From Chlamydiales bacterium (GTDB lineage Bacteria; Chlamydiota; Chlamydiia; Chlamydiales; JACKPQ01): a stretch of DNA of 64,000 bases. Both the position numbers and the translations under genes were made by a program. The notes below the pieces were generated by a model. That model was given only the letters and a program-made list of their open reading frames with translations, did no database searches and was not told the DNA's origin. Where the stretch lies: positions 62,001 through 126,000 of the forward strand of contig JACKPQ010000002.1 of NCBI GenBank assembly GCA_024233435.1, read 5' to 3'. Numbering within the stretch: the stretch's first letter is position 1; each line of letters opens with the position of its first letter. Positions 16,596 to 25,729 of the stretch are shown here, piece by piece.

Positions 16596-17675
16596 ATGGA
16601 AGATGCAATCGTGCTTGTGAATTTTGGCGGACCAAGAAATAAAGGAGAAATACGCTCTTTTTTAACAGAGCTTCTCTGTGATCCCGATGTGATTCGAACC
16701 AATCTGCCACCCTTTGCGCAAAATCTACTCTTTAAACGCATCGCAGCAAAAAGATCCAAGACCATTGTCCACGAATATGCAAAAATGGGGGATAAATCCC
16801 CCATTTTTGAAACCACCGAAGCGTTAGCAAGTCATCTTGCCAAAACGCTTGATCTGCCCGTTCTGACCTTTCATCGCTATTTGCCCTCTACACATAAACA
16901 AAGCTTAGCGGCAATGGATGCGTGCAACGCTCAAAAGCTTTGCGTTTTACCCCTTTTTCCGCAGTTTAGCTACGCCACAACCGGAAGCATCGCACGCCTT
17001 TTTGCCAAAAAGCTCAATTCCAACACATTGCAAAAGCTCAACTGGATCCGATCGTACCATGCCCATTCTGCTTTTATTGATGCATTCACAGCACACATCC
17101 AAAACTTCTTAAATGATCAAGCCATTCCTGAAGAACATGCAACCTTGTTTTTTTCCCCTCACGGCGTCCCAACAAGTTTTATCTGCAGTGGAGATCCTTA
17201 CAAGCAAGAATGCGAAACCTCTTACAAAAAAATCATGGAGTTATTTCCTAAAGCTTCATCACTTTTAGCGTATCAGTCTAAGTTTGGACCTGAAGAATGG
17301 ATTCGCCCCTATACTGATGAAGTATGTGAAAACATCACTGATCATGTTAAAAAAGATCAAACCGTTGTCTTTATACCGCTGACATTTACCTCCGATCATA
17401 TCGAAACCCTGGTCGAAGTTGAGGACCTCTACCTACCGGTTATCAGAAAACAAGGGTTAAAAGCACTGCGATGCCCAGCCTTTAACCTTTCTGCATCATG
17501 GCAAGACGCGGTAGTGAATATTTTAAAAACTAGCCCCCGCACAACAAATGCTTTGCTAGTGCGCGATGAACGCATCCGCTGTCCAGGCAAATGCCGCAAG
17601 AGCCTTTGCCCATATGTCCAACCTCTGGTATCCTTGGAGAAAGCCAAGGAATTGCTATCAAAAACACCCTGTTAA
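16596..17675 (+). CDS. hemH: Ferrochelatase
   Basis: The 359-residue enzyme inserts ferrous iron into protoporphyrin IX, the last step of haem synthesis. Seen are VLVNFGGP at the start, the active-site histidine in FFSPHGVP, the acidic SDHIETLVEVED segment and a C-terminal cysteine cluster CPGKCRKSLC that could hold an Fe-S centre, as in some bacterial ferrochelatases. The ATG at 16596 is where family similarity begins; its ribosome site (GAGG) is distant. The downstream heptosyltransferase starts 38 bases after the stop. Confidence 0.93.
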   Translation: MEDAIVLVNFGGPRNKGEIRSFLTELLCDPDVIRTNLPPFAQNLLFKRIAAKRSKTIVHEYAKMGDKSPIFETTEALASHLAKTLDLPVLTFHRYLPSTHKQSLAAMDACNAQKLCVLPLFPQFSYATTGSIARLFAKKLNSNTLQKLNWIRSYHAHSAFIDAFTAHIQNFLNDQAIPEEHATLFFSPHGVPTSFICSGDPYKQECETSYKKIMELFPKASSLLAYQSKFGPEEWIRPYTDEVCENITDHVKKDQTVVFIPLTFTSDHIETLVEVEDLYLPVIRKQGLKALRCPAFNLSASWQDAVVNILKTSPRTTNALLVRDERIRCPGKCRKSLCPYVQPLVSLEKAKELLSKTPC

Positions 17676-17713
17676 AACTGCTCACTAAACACTATCGACG
17701 CTACCGTGGAGAT

Positions 17714-18685
17714 ATGGCCAACCCCAAGCGCATCTTGATTGCTTCAACAACTGGGCTAGGAGACACCCTTTGGGCAACCCCAGCTATTCGAGCCCTAAAA
17801 AAAGCGCATCCCAACTCAAAGCTTTGCCTGCTAACAAGCCCGATCGGAGAGCAAGTTTTAAAAAATAACCCCTACATTGATCATATCCTGATCATGAAAA
17901 ACGCCTCATTAATCCAAGCGCCGAAGATTGTCTATAAAATCAGGCAGTTTGCCCCCGAACAAATCTATATTTTTCACACATCCCAACGCATTGCTCTGCC
18001 CTTATGTGCGATGAATCGCGCTAAAAGCATCATCGGGACGCAGGGATTAAACAAAGGATTGGATACTCTACTAACGCAATCGTTTCCTTTAGTTCAGCAA
18101 CATGAGATTTCAAGGCGCATGCAGATGACAGGCTTGAGCGGAGATGAAACCTTGGACTGGCACATCTCATCCGATGAAGCCCAGTGGGCTCAAGAGTTCA
18201 TGAAACAATTTACAGCTCCCATCATTGCGCTGCATCCAGGATCTAAAGATCGATTCAAGCAGTGGCCAGTGGAGCATTTCATTAAGCTTGGAGAAAAATG
18301 CGTTAAGCAGCTTGGAGCGCAAGTAGTTGTCACAGGAAATGCTTTAGAAAAACCCCTTGCTGATCAAATTGCAGCATCCATTGATGGCGCTCTCTCTTTG
18401 GCTGGGCAGCTAAATATTCGCCAGTTGGGCGCTCTCCTTCCTCACTTTAAACGCTTTATAACAAATGACACTGGCCCCATGCATATGGCCTTTGCAACAA
18501 AGGTCCCAACTATTGCCCTTTTCAGCCCCACTGATCCAAATCTTTGTGGGCCCCATCATGCTAAAAGCTCGGTTGCCATTGCGAAAAACAAAACCTGCTT
18601 TCCTTGCCTGCGCAAGAAGTGTCACGACCCTTTTTGCATGCGCAGCATTGGAATCGACGAGGTGTTTTGCAACATATCGCAGTGA
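17714..18685 (+). CDS. Heptosyltransferase-family (GT9) LPS core enzyme
   Basis: The 323-residue product is a family 9 glycosyltransferase like WaaF/WaaC, which adds ADP-heptose to the LPS core. It shows the N-terminal RILIASTTGLGDTLWATPAIRAL, the nucleotide-site LHPGSKDRFKQWPVEHF, GALLPHFKRFITNDTGPMHMAFA and a cysteine-rich C-terminus (KTCFPCLRKKCHDPFC) seen in many members. The true start is uncertain: in-frame non-ATG codons upstream would add a basic stretch (KHYRRYRGD) that often precedes such proteins, and the GGAG before ATG 17714 is very close. It is followed by type III secretion genes but probably not functionally linked. Confidence 0.88.
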   Translation: MANPKRILIASTTGLGDTLWATPAIRALKKAHPNSKLCLLTSPIGEQVLKNNPYIDHILIMKNASLIQAPKIVYKIRQFAPEQIYIFHTSQRIALPLCAMNRAKSIIGTQGLNKGLDTLLTQSFPLVQQHEISRRMQMTGLSGDETLDWHISSDEAQWAQEFMKQFTAPIIALHPGSKDRFKQWPVEHFIKLGEKCVKQLGAQVVVTGNALEKPLADQIAASIDGALSLAGQLNIRQLGALLPHFKRFITNDTGPMHMAFATKVPTIALFSPTDPNLCGPHHAKSSVAIAKNKTCFPCLRKKCHDPFCMRSIGIDEVFCNISQ

Positions 18686-18755
18686 ATTTAAAATAAAATT
18701 TAGTCTAGGCAGAATAATCTTTTTCCATTATAAAAAGAGTAGCGCTGGAGTATAT

Positions 18756-19652
18756 ATGATGAAAATGACATGCAGAACATTAGCTACAATCCTTTGTCTG
18801 GTTTTTCTAGCAGGTTGCGGAAAAGACACAGAAGTCATTAGTGATCTATCTGAGAGAAATGCAAACTTAATCGTCGTCTTCCTAGAGAGCAGAGGCATTC
18901 CTGCGACAAAAACACGCTCTTCCTCTGGCGGAATGATTGGCGGGGATAACTCAGGCCCAAAATTCTCAGTCCAAGTTCCCACAAAGCAAGCTGTCACTGC
19001 GATGGCTGTTTTGAATGCCAATGGACTCCCTCAACAGCAAGGGACGAACTTGCTAGATCTATTTGCCAAACAAGGGCTCATGTCTTCAGACCGAGAAGAA
19101 ATGATCCGCTACCAAGCAGGCTTGGCGCAACAAATCACAAACACGATTCTCATGATCGATGGCGTGATCGATGCGAGCTTACAACTTTCTTTTCCACCTC
19201 AGTCGACAGCACCTGGCGAGACACCCACTTCAACAAAGATCACAGCCGCTGTTTATGTCAAACATCAAGGTGTAATTGACGATCCCAACTCCCACTTGGA
19301 GATGAAAATCAAGCGCATTGTCTCGGGCAGCGTTACAGGACTTGATCTTAACGATGTCACTGTTGTCTCGGACTGGTCTCGATTTACAGATGTTAAACCA
19401 GCCCTTGATAGCGCCTCTTTTGCATCAAGCCCAGAGGATTACGTTCAAATCTGGTCTATCATCCTGTCCAAAAGCTCAGCACATCGTTTTAGATCCCTCT
19501 TTTTCTCTCTATTATTTTTTGCCATCGTATTTGCGCTTTGTACAGGTTGGATGGTTTGGAAGTTTTACCCACTATTGCGCCAGGTCGGTATGAAGAGCTT
19601 CTTTAATCCAACTCCGCTATCTGCCCCCGATCAAACATCTGAAGAGGAGTGA
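18756..19652 (+). CDS. sctJ: Type III secretion inner-membrane ring lipoprotein SctJ
   Basis: The 298-residue YscJ/FliF-family lipoprotein forms the inner ring of the injectisome basal body. A lipobox LAGC ends the signal peptide (residues 1-20). The ring-building domain includes LSERNANLIVVFLESRGIPATKT, MTAMAVLNANGLP-type repeats, QGLMSSDREEMIRYQAGLAQQI and a C-terminal membrane helix near residues 245-268. GGAG lies 5 bases before ATG 18756. It is the first gene of the conserved sctJ-CT560-sctL-R-S-T block and the probable ortholog of CT559. Confidence 0.95.
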   Translation: MMKMTCRTLATILCLVFLAGCGKDTEVISDLSERNANLIVVFLESRGIPATKTRSSSGGMIGGDNSGPKFSVQVPTKQAVTAMAVLNANGLPQQQGTNLLDLFAKQGLMSSDREEMIRYQAGLAQQITNTILMIDGVIDASLQLSFPPQSTAPGETPTSTKITAAVYVKHQGVIDDPNSHLEMKIKRIVSGSVTGLDLNDVTVVSDWSRFTDVKPALDSASFASSPEDYVQIWSIILSKSSAHRFRSLFFSLLFFAIVFALCTGWMVWKFYPLLRQVGMKSFFNPTPLSAPDQTSEEE

Positions 19653-19655
19653 TGA

Positions 19656-20387
19656 GTGCACCCGAAACACGCCCTATTAAAAGCACTCATCGGCAATGAT
19701 ACAACTCATGTAACTCCCACGTTGCGTCAAAAGCTAGAACATATTCCTACAGCAAAAGCTAATTGGATTACCAACCCCTTTGCTTTTCTCGACCACATGG
19801 ATACGTCTTGGTTACAAGAAAAAAGCAAAACCCTTTACCAAGTCAGCTTATCTTCCAGCCCCATGCAACCTTTTGCTCGCTCTATTCTATGGTCATCAAT
19901 AAAGCCAGAGCAAATCCTGCCATTTGAAACGGCCCTATCCCTTCCGCTCGGAGATATTTTGCAGTATCCGGTAAAAACGGTGATTGAAGGCTATACAAGA
20001 CTGGGACTATACGACCTTGCACTTGATGCACGCAGACTTGTCCGAACAGATATTTTACAAGCTATTGCAGCATCGCTGAACGAAGATCAGAAAGCATTTT
20101 ATAAAAGCATTCAACACTTGCCTACGCCGATTGATTTTGGAAGACTCTCATTAGAGAGCTGGGATAAGCAACCAACAACTTTACAAAGTGTTATCGAAAA
20201 AAGAGGGTTCAATCGCTTTGCAAAAGCCCTCTATCCCTGCCACTCCAGTTTAAAATGGTATTTACAGCATTTGCTAAGTAAAGACAAAGCCGCTATGTTT
20301 AACACACTTTGCACTGATGTCAAAAACAAAAACGCTCAACACGCTTTGCAAGAAGAACTTAAATTTGCATTCAAAGGGTTGCTATGA
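19656..20387 (+). CDS. Type III secretion accessory protein, CT560-like by position
   Basis: A 243-residue cytosolic protein encoded between sctJ and sctL, starting at a GTG 4 bases after the sctJ stop. C. trachomatis has an uncharacterised protein (CT560) in the same slot. It is rich in helices and has no motif I can name; a role like the SctK/OrgA adaptor that links ring and sorting platform would suit the position but is inference. Its stop overlaps the sctL start as ATGA. Confidence 0.7.
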   Translation: MHPKHALLKALIGNDTTHVTPTLRQKLEHIPTAKANWITNPFAFLDHMDTSWLQEKSKTLYQVSLSSSPMQPFARSILWSSIKPEQILPFETALSLPLGDILQYPVKTVIEGYTRLGLYDLALDARRLVRTDILQAIAASLNEDQKAFYKSIQHLPTPIDFGRLSLESWDKQPTTLQSVIEKRGFNRFAKALYPCHSSLKWYLQHLLSKDKAAMFNTLCTDVKNKNAQHALQEELKFAFKGLL

Positions 20388-21010
20388 ACTATTTTTCTCT
20401 CACAGACACAGAAAGCATTCAAACGCATGCACAAAATAAAGTCATCCCAGCAGATGATTTTAGCATGTTGATCAGTGCCAAGGAAGCCCTTGAAAAGGCG
20501 CAAGAAGAAGTAGAGAAAAAGCTTGAAACTACAAAAAAGCAGTGCCAAAACTTGCGAAAAAAAGCTAAAGAAGAAGGTCGCAACGAAGGTTTAATAGAAT
20601 TTAATCACCATCTTCTAGAATTCGAAAATCAAATCAAAACCATCCGAAATGAAACGCAGCGTCAAGTTCTATCTATTGCGCTCAAAGCTGCAAAGAAAAT
20701 CGTGAACAAAGAGTTAGAAGTTAATCCAAATGTCATCGTAGATATTGTCTCGGGTGCTCTTAGACCCGTTACACAATATCGCCACATAAAAATCTATATT
20801 CACAAAGATGACAAAGAGCGCATTGAAAAAGAAAAAGACCGCGTCCGACAACAACTTGATCATGTTGAGACATTTTCTATCATCGAACGCGACGATATTG
20901 AGAAAGGGGGTTGCATCATCGAAACAGAAGCAGGTATTATCGATGCAAGCCTAGAAAACCAATGGCGCGCTCTCGAAGCTGCGTTTGAAAAATTTATGAA
21001 GCCACAATGA
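20384..21010 (+). CDS. sctL: Type III secretion ATPase stator SctL
   Basis: The 208-residue cytosolic protein belongs to the YscL/HrpE/FliH family, which binds the secretion ATPase as a peripheral stalk. A long coiled coil (residues about 30-95, EALEKAQEEVEKKLETTKK) precedes the conserved C-terminal domain with LSIALKAAKKIVNKELEVNP and ERDDIEKGGCIIETEAGIIDASL. Overlaps both neighbours by 4 bases. Probable ortholog of CT561. Confidence 0.93.
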   Translation: MNYFSLTDTESIQTHAQNKVIPADDFSMLISAKEALEKAQEEVEKKLETTKKQCQNLRKKAKEEGRNEGLIEFNHHLLEFENQIKTIRNETQRQVLSIALKAAKKIVNKELEVNPNVIVDIVSGALRPVTQYRHIKIYIHKDDKERIEKEKDRVRQQLDHVETFSIIERDDIEKGGCIIETEAGIIDASLENQWRALEAAFEKFMKPQ

Positions 21011-21837
21011 AAATCTCCATTTACCGAAAAAAACTGATCTTATGCACCTTTCTGCTACTTCTTACTTTAGGAGCATCTACACACTCTTTTGCACAGGATG
21101 AAACTGCCTCTGTAAAAAACCAAATCGAAAATTTAATTTCACAAAATAGCGACGCTAGCCAGCCAGCCTCCCAACCCTCGCTACCCGTCGAAATGGCCAT
21201 CTTAGCAGGACTTGCCCTTCTCCCATTCGCTATCATGCTGCTCACCTCATACCTAAAAATGGTGATCGTTCTCTCTTTGATGCGTAATGCCATCGGGGTT
21301 CAAAACTCCCCACCCAACCAGGCATTAACAGGTATTGCATTAATCATGGCAATTTATGTCATGTACCCAACAGGTGTTGCTATGTATAACGCCTCTGAGC
21401 AATTTATTACCGAGGCGGCTCCTGAAAAACTCTTCTCTCAAAATACAGCTCTTTACTTAATGGGGATTCTCGATAGAGCCAAGGGCCCTATGAAACTTTT
21501 TCTAGAGAAAAATAGCTCAGCAAAGCACATCCAACTATTTTATCGTTTGGCTGAGAAAAGCATCACTGGAACAAGTGGCACCAACCTCAAACCAACCGAT
21601 TTCATCATCATCGTTCCAGCTTTTATAACCAGCCAATTAAAGACCGCTTTTGAAATTGGTGTATTGATCTATCTGCCCTTCTTTGTGATCGACTTGGTCA
21701 CATCAAATATTTTGCTCGCCATGGGAATGATGATGCTTTCACCCTTAACCATTGCCCTACCGCTTAAGCTCCTCCTCATTGTTATGGTCGACGGATGGAC
21801 ACTTGTCATCGACGGTATCGTTAAAACCTTTAGATAG
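21007..21837 (+). CDS. sctR: Type III secretion export-gate protein SctR
   Basis: The 276-residue membrane protein (YscR/FliP family) is a core subunit of the SctRST export gate. It has an N-terminal signal-like segment (residues 1-30), then ILAGLALLPFAIMLLTSYLKMVIVLSLMRNAIGVQ, the signature QNSPPNQALTGIALIM, FIIIVPAFITSQLKTAFEIGVLIYLPFFVIDLV and DGWTLVIDGIV. Coupled to sctL by ATGA. Probable ortholog of CT562. Confidence 0.97.
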   Translation: MKISIYRKKLILCTFLLLLTLGASTHSFAQDETASVKNQIENLISQNSDASQPASQPSLPVEMAILAGLALLPFAIMLLTSYLKMVIVLSLMRNAIGVQNSPPNQALTGIALIMAIYVMYPTGVAMYNASEQFITEAAPEKLFSQNTALYLMGILDRAKGPMKLFLEKNSSAKHIQLFYRLAEKSITGTSGTNLKPTDFIIIVPAFITSQLKTAFEIGVLIYLPFFVIDLVTSNILLAMGMMMLSPLTIALPLKLLLIVMVDGWTLVIDGIVKTFR

Positions 21838-21847
21838 GAGAAACCTC

Positions 21848-22117
21848 GTGTTTAGTACGCAAATTTCAGAGCTAGCCTATCAATCACTGCTCTTAATTCT
21901 CATTCTATCTGGACCTCCCATTGTGATTAGCATGGCATTTGGACTCTTTGTCGCAATTTTCCAGGCGGCAACACAAATACAAGAGCAAACCCTTTCCTTT
22001 ACTGTTAAGTTAGTCGCTGTGATCTTGACCATCATGATCATGGGCGGTTTTTTAAGCGCTCAAATCCTACAATTTTCAAACAACATCTTCCAGAACTTCT
22101 TTAAGTGGGGCACATGA
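21848..22117 (+). CDS. sctS: Type III secretion export-gate protein SctS
   Basis: An 89-residue YscS/FliQ-family protein with two membrane segments separated by FQAATQIQEQTLSFTVK, the hallmark loop of the family. I choose the GTG at 21848, preceded by AGGAG, because the in-frame sequence upstream lies inside sctR in another frame. The stop overlaps the sctT start (ATGA). Probable ortholog of CT563. Confidence 0.95.
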   Translation: MFSTQISELAYQSLLLILILSGPPIVISMAFGLFVAIFQAATQIQEQTLSFTVKLVAVILTIMIMGGFLSAQILQFSNNIFQNFFKWGT

Positions 22118-22953
22118 GCATTGATCTCGACAATTATCTCAACCACTTCTTAGGTATTCCTGGCTTAAGCGCTCTTGGCCTGCTCTGTTTATATATGCTA
22201 GCAGTTTTAAGGCTTGCTCCCATCGTCTCATTCGTCCCCTTTTTTGGAGCTAAGCTGAGCCCTGCTCCAGTACGCATCATGATCGCTTGCGTCTTTGCAC
22301 TCTTTTTTATGCCAGTGATCTTAAAAACTTCATCATTCGACATTGCATTCGATGCTGCTTTTCTTGGGTATGCTTTTAAGGAGCTCTTGATCGGTTTTTT
22401 CATCGCATTTCTTGCCATGATACCCTTTATCATTGCAACAACTGCAGGTCTTGTTATCGATTACATGCGAGGCGCCTCCATTATGCAGATGCAAGATCCC
22501 AGCCTTCAATCGCAATCATCGCCCATTGGCCAGCTTTACAACTACATTCTCATCGTTATTTTCTTTGCAGTTGACGGCCCCTTTTTCTTTTTCGATGCAC
22601 TTTCAAAAGCATTTGCAATTTTGCCAGTTGATGGCTACCTCAAATCAGGTGCACTTGACTTAAACACCCCTCTAGCAAAACTTTTTATCGACCTTATTAA
22701 TCAAATCATGACCATTGCCATTCAGCTTGGCGCGCCAGCAATTCTTGCTATTCTCATGGCAGAGATGTTTTTAGGCATTGCAAATAGACTTGCACAGCAA
22801 GTCCAAATTGCATTTTTGGGTATGTCATTAAAATCCTTAGCAGGCTTAACAATTCTGTGGGCAGGATGGTTTTTTACACTCAGAGTTCTTTCAAAGCAGA
22901 CCCTCGATTGGTTCAAGCTCATCGATAACCTCATTCTAACACTAAAAAACTAA
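22114..22953 (+). CDS. sctT: Type III secretion export-gate protein SctT
   Basis: The 279-residue integral membrane protein of the YscT/FliR family closes the export-gate set. Seen are LAVLRLAPIVSFVPFFGAKLSP, FKELLIGFFIAFLAMIPFI and a series of hydrophobic segments to the C-terminus. ATG 22114 overlaps the sctS stop; an in-frame GTG lies three codons upstream. Probable ortholog of CT564 and last gene of the block; the porin array starts 115 bases later. Confidence 0.95.
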   Translation: MSIDLDNYLNHFLGIPGLSALGLLCLYMLAVLRLAPIVSFVPFFGAKLSPAPVRIMIACVFALFFMPVILKTSSFDIAFDAAFLGYAFKELLIGFFIAFLAMIPFIIATTAGLVIDYMRGASIMQMQDPSLQSQSSPIGQLYNYILIVIFFAVDGPFFFFDALSKAFAILPVDGYLKSGALDLNTPLAKLFIDLINQIMTIAIQLGAPAILAILMAEMFLGIANRLAQQVQIAFLGMSLKSLAGLTILWAGWFFTLRVLSKQTLDWFKLIDNLILTLKN

Positions 22954-22986
22954 CCGCTAAATTTTAGCGATCTAAATCCAGAGTTC

Positions 22987-23030
22987 ACGTTAAAAGACTA
23001 TTGACATCATTCAATAAAATTCATTAGAGT
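22987..23030 (+). promoter_or_regulatory. Candidate promoter of porin 1
   Basis: TTGACA at 23001-23006 is followed after exactly 18 bases by TAGAGT (23025-23030). A TTAACGT half-site (as ACGTTAA) lies just upstream at 22987-22993. The 18-base spacing recurs at the three following porin genes. Confidence 0.4.
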
Positions 23031-23068
23031 ACACCTATTAGTCATCAAAGGAAGCAGGAGAGCACCAG

Positions 23069-24229
23069 ATGAAAATGCGAAAACTATTGCCGATCGTGGC
23101 TGTGTCAGCGTTAAGCGCAGGAATTTGCCCATCGCTTGAGGAACACAAGCCAACACCAAAACACTATCAACAAGATTCTACAAGTAATAATCAAAAGCAA
23201 AGCTCTACAGGTGCTATTTTTGAGCGTGATCCTATGTTAGAGTGTTATGATCGCAACAAAGAAAACTGCTATTGCGAGTGCGTTGACCCATGCCACGAAG
23301 TCATGGTCAGTGCAGGCCCTCGTGTTCGTGAAGGTGCAAACGCTTACATCTCTGGCAGCTTTTTATACTGGACCCTTCGTCAAGAAGGCTTAGAATTTGT
23401 CATCACCGGCATTCAAAACGGAGCCAATCCACCTCCAACAAGTAAGGGAAAAATCAACCACCCAGATTTTAAAACAGAACCTGGATTTAAGATAGGTTTA
23501 GGTTGGCAGCTTCCTCATGATAGTTGGGACATGTTTTTGCAATATACCTGGCTTAAAGGCAAAGGCGAGAACGATATTAGCGGCACCAATATGCAAACCA
23601 TCTGGTTTCAGCCAGTCATAGGGAATGTTACTTTCGCAGAAGTTTTCTGGAATCATATGTTTAATAACTTTGATTTAGAGCTTGGACGCAATTTTTATAC
23701 AAGCCGCTATCTAACAATGCGCCCCTTTGCAGGTCTTAAAGGTGGTTGGCAAAATGAAGATTATAAGCTTCGCTATTTGAATGAACTCTCCCCTTCATCT
23801 AGCGCGTTTGATCGCCTCCACATGGATAGCTTTACTTGGTATTTAGGAATGAGAGCAGGTTTTAACACCAACTGGTACTTCACAAAACGTTGGAGTATTT
23901 ATGGTGATATGGCTCTTAGCGCTCTTTGGGCTTATAATGCTACACAAAGAACCGATAGACAATATCTAGCTGCAAACCCAAACATGATTCAGACTACACT
24001 AGATAGTAAAAATATCATCCACACAGTATTACCAGTGCTTGAGCTTGGCATTGGCATTGAATGGGACACCTTCTTCTCATGTGATGACTACCACCTAGCA
24101 TTTGCAATTGGTTGGGAAGAACAAGTGTGGTGGGGAAATAACTTTTACCTTTCTGAGACATGTCCTCAAGACACAAATGGTAATTTAGTCATGCAAGGGT
24201 TAAACTTTACAATTCGTTTCGACTTTTAA
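23069..24229 (+). CDS. MOMP-like outer-membrane porin 1
   Basis: A 386-residue secreted protein with a signal peptide (to about ALSAGICPS), a cysteine-bearing N-terminal region (CYDRNKENCYCECVDPC), the AGPRVREGANAYISGSFLYW motif shared by the array, GFKIGLGWQLPHDSWDMFLQYTWL, DLELGRNFYTSRYLTMRPFAG and GWEEQVWWGNN, ending in TIRFDF with the terminal Phe typical of barrels inserted by the BAM complex. This is the MOMP-like family of Chlamydia-related bacteria, thought to form porins. AGGAG precedes the ATG. It is the most diverged of the four copies, with extra sequence after the signal peptide. Confidence 0.85.
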   Translation: MKMRKLLPIVAVSALSAGICPSLEEHKPTPKHYQQDSTSNNQKQSSTGAIFERDPMLECYDRNKENCYCECVDPCHEVMVSAGPRVREGANAYISGSFLYWTLRQEGLEFVITGIQNGANPPPTSKGKINHPDFKTEPGFKIGLGWQLPHDSWDMFLQYTWLKGKGENDISGTNMQTIWFQPVIGNVTFAEVFWNHMFNNFDLELGRNFYTSRYLTMRPFAGLKGGWQNEDYKLRYLNELSPSSSAFDRLHMDSFTWYLGMRAGFNTNWYFTKRWSIYGDMALSALWAYNATQRTDRQYLAANPNMIQTTLDSKNIIHTVLPVLELGIGIEWDTFFSCDDYHLAFAIGWEEQVWWGNNFYLSETCPQDTNGNLVMQGLNFTIRFDF

Positions 24230-24267
24230 GCTTTGCCGAATTGATCTCAAGAATCGATTCGAGATGC

Positions 24268-24296
24268 ACCGGAGAAACTCTTCTCCGGTTTTTTTT
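24268..24296 (+). terminator. Intrinsic terminator after porin 1
   Basis: ACCGGAGA (24268-24275) pairs with TCTCCGGT (24282-24289) around a 6-base loop and is followed by a T run to 24296. Confidence 0.9.
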
Positions 24297-24297
24297 A

Positions 24298-24339
24298 TTG
24301 ACATGATTTTTACATAGTCGTTAATGTGAGCTCACATTA
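24298..24339 (+). promoter_or_regulatory. Promoter and perfect palindrome before porin 2
   Basis: TTGACA (24298-24303), an 18-base spacer and TAATGT (24322-24327) form a promoter-like pair. The -10 element is the left half of a perfect 18-base palindrome TAATGTGAGCTCACATTA (24322-24339), so a bound regulator would cover the start of transcription. A near-match with the same spacing precedes porin 4. Confidence 0.55.
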
Positions 24340-24341
24340 GA

Positions 24342-24403
24342 AAACCTCAGTTCCAGGTTTATATCGCCAAAAGGTTCGTGATAAAAATTCGGAATTGAAG
24401 TTA
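24342..24403. repeat. Dispersed inverted-repeat element, copy B
   Basis: A 62-base copy: the left end AACCTCAGTTCCAGG and the right end CGGAATTGAAGTTA are imperfect inverted repeats, and the core CTCAGTTCCAGG / TTTATATCGCCA matches copies A and C at 19-20 of 24 positions. It lies in the untranslated leader of porin 2. Confidence 0.5.
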
Positions 24404-24423
24404 TAAAACACAACGGAGGAACG

Positions 24424-25527
24424 ATGATCCCTCAAAAGATCTATCTGCTCGCACTCACAAGTGCACTTAGTTTTAAATTACTGGCCTTATCTCCATGCCC
24501 CGATATGGAGGAGCACAAAAAATATGAAACACCAAAGCCCGTAGAAAGACCGGCTCAGCCCTGTTACACACCTCCTCCCCCTCCAACTAAATTAGTCTGT
24601 CATGAAGAACCAGAATGTCCACCAATGGAAGTCCTTTGCGATGCAGGACCTCGCGTCTGCATGGGCTCAGATGTTTTTTTTACAGCTTCATTTATCCTGT
24701 GGTCTGTTCATCAAGAAGGGACCGAGTATGCCATGTCAGGCGTTGGGACAAACCCCAGCAAAGGAAAACTGCATGATGTCGATTACGGTTTAGAGCCAGG
24801 CTTTAAAGTTGGCCTTGGATATGCAGCCCCTCATGATGGGTGGGACCTATATGCTTCTTACACATGGTTGCACGCAAGCGCAGATGACCGCACAGGCGGA
24901 ACAGATACAGCCACACTCATCACCGATTTTAATGGACAGCTTCAAGAAGCCCGTGCCAATTGGAGCCTTAAATTTAACGTCATTGACTTAGAACTCGGAC
25001 GAAATTTCTTCGCCAGTAAATTCCTTAAACTACGACCATTCGTTGGGTTTAAAGGAACATGGCAAGACCAAGATTATAGTGTGAATTACATAGGCTCAAA
25101 TGCCATATTTGCTTCAAGAAACGACCGAATTGATCAGAGTTTCTGGGGCTTTGGAATGCGCGCAGGCATGGATACGGCCTGGCATTTTACAAATGACTGG
25201 AGTATTTTCGGCAACTTTGCCCTATCGGCACTGTGGAGTGGTTATGACACCGACCTGACAGTTACTGACACAACAATCGGCGTTCAAGATGTGGATCTAA
25301 ACACAGATAATAGCTTCCATACTGTTTCACCTGTCTTAGAGTTAATGATTGGCATTCGCTATGAAACATGGTTTTATCACGACGAATACCACATTGCAAT
25401 CGATGCAGGTTGGGAAGAACAAGTGTGGTGGGGACATAACAGATACGTAGTGATCAACCAACCACAACGAAACGGAGGAGATCTGACATTTCAAGGTCTG
25501 ACTCTCACATTCCGTTTTGACTTTTAA
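24424..25527 (+). CDS. MOMP-like outer-membrane porin 2
   Basis: The 367-residue precursor has a signal peptide, a proline/cysteine-rich linker (KPVERPAQPCYTPPPPPTK, then CHEEPECPPMEVLC), the DAGPRVCMGSDVFFTASFILW motif, EPGFKVGLGYAAPHDGWDLY, VIDLELGRNFFASKFLKLRPF, MDTAWHFTNDWSIFGNFALSAL, GWEEQVWWGHN and a C-terminal FRFDF barrel signal. ACGGAGG stands before the ATG. The cysteines may form disulfide cross-links in the outer envelope, as in chlamydial MOMP; that is inference. Closest to porin 4 among the array. Confidence 0.87.
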   Translation: MIPQKIYLLALTSALSFKLLALSPCPDMEEHKKYETPKPVERPAQPCYTPPPPPTKLVCHEEPECPPMEVLCDAGPRVCMGSDVFFTASFILWSVHQEGTEYAMSGVGTNPSKGKLHDVDYGLEPGFKVGLGYAAPHDGWDLYASYTWLHASADDRTGGTDTATLITDFNGQLQEARANWSLKFNVIDLELGRNFFASKFLKLRPFVGFKGTWQDQDYSVNYIGSNAIFASRNDRIDQSFWGFGMRAGMDTAWHFTNDWSIFGNFALSALWSGYDTDLTVTDTTIGVQDVDLNTDNSFHTVSPVLELMIGIRYETWFYHDEYHIAIDAGWEEQVWWGHNRYVVINQPQRNGGDLTFQGLTLTFRFDF

Positions 25528-25553
25528 CAGCTACCAATTTTCAGCTCATGGTC

Positions 25554-25589
25554 GAGGCCCGCATGTAAAAATGCTGGCCTCTTTTTTTT
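25554..25589 (+). terminator. Intrinsic terminator after porin 2
   Basis: GAGGCC (25554-25559) pairs with GGCCTC (25576-25581), extended by GCAT/ATGC inside, followed by eight T residues. Confidence 0.9.
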
Positions 25590-25649
25590 GTTAAACTATA
25601 GCTACAAAGCATCCTAAAACCATTTTTTTCTTCCTTTAGATAAATAGTG

Positions 25650-25679
25650 TTGACAATGACTATCAAAATTATGTATCAA
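25650..25679 (+). promoter_or_regulatory. Candidate promoter of porin 3
   Basis: TTGACA at 25650-25655, an 18-base spacer, and TATCAA at 25674-25679. It lacks the TTAAYGT box seen at porins 2 and 4. Confidence 0.5.
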
Positions 25680-25729
25680 TAGCATGACTTCAAAACGCAA
25701 AGCCGTTTTGTTCACTATAAGGAGAAAAC

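Noticed and set aside
24322..24339. CRP-type operator, because TGTGAGCTCACA looks like an E. coli CRP core
   Set aside because: The porin 4 counterpart keeps TTAATGT and ACGTTAA but not the TCACA half, so the conserved part is TTAAYGT, not the CRP core.
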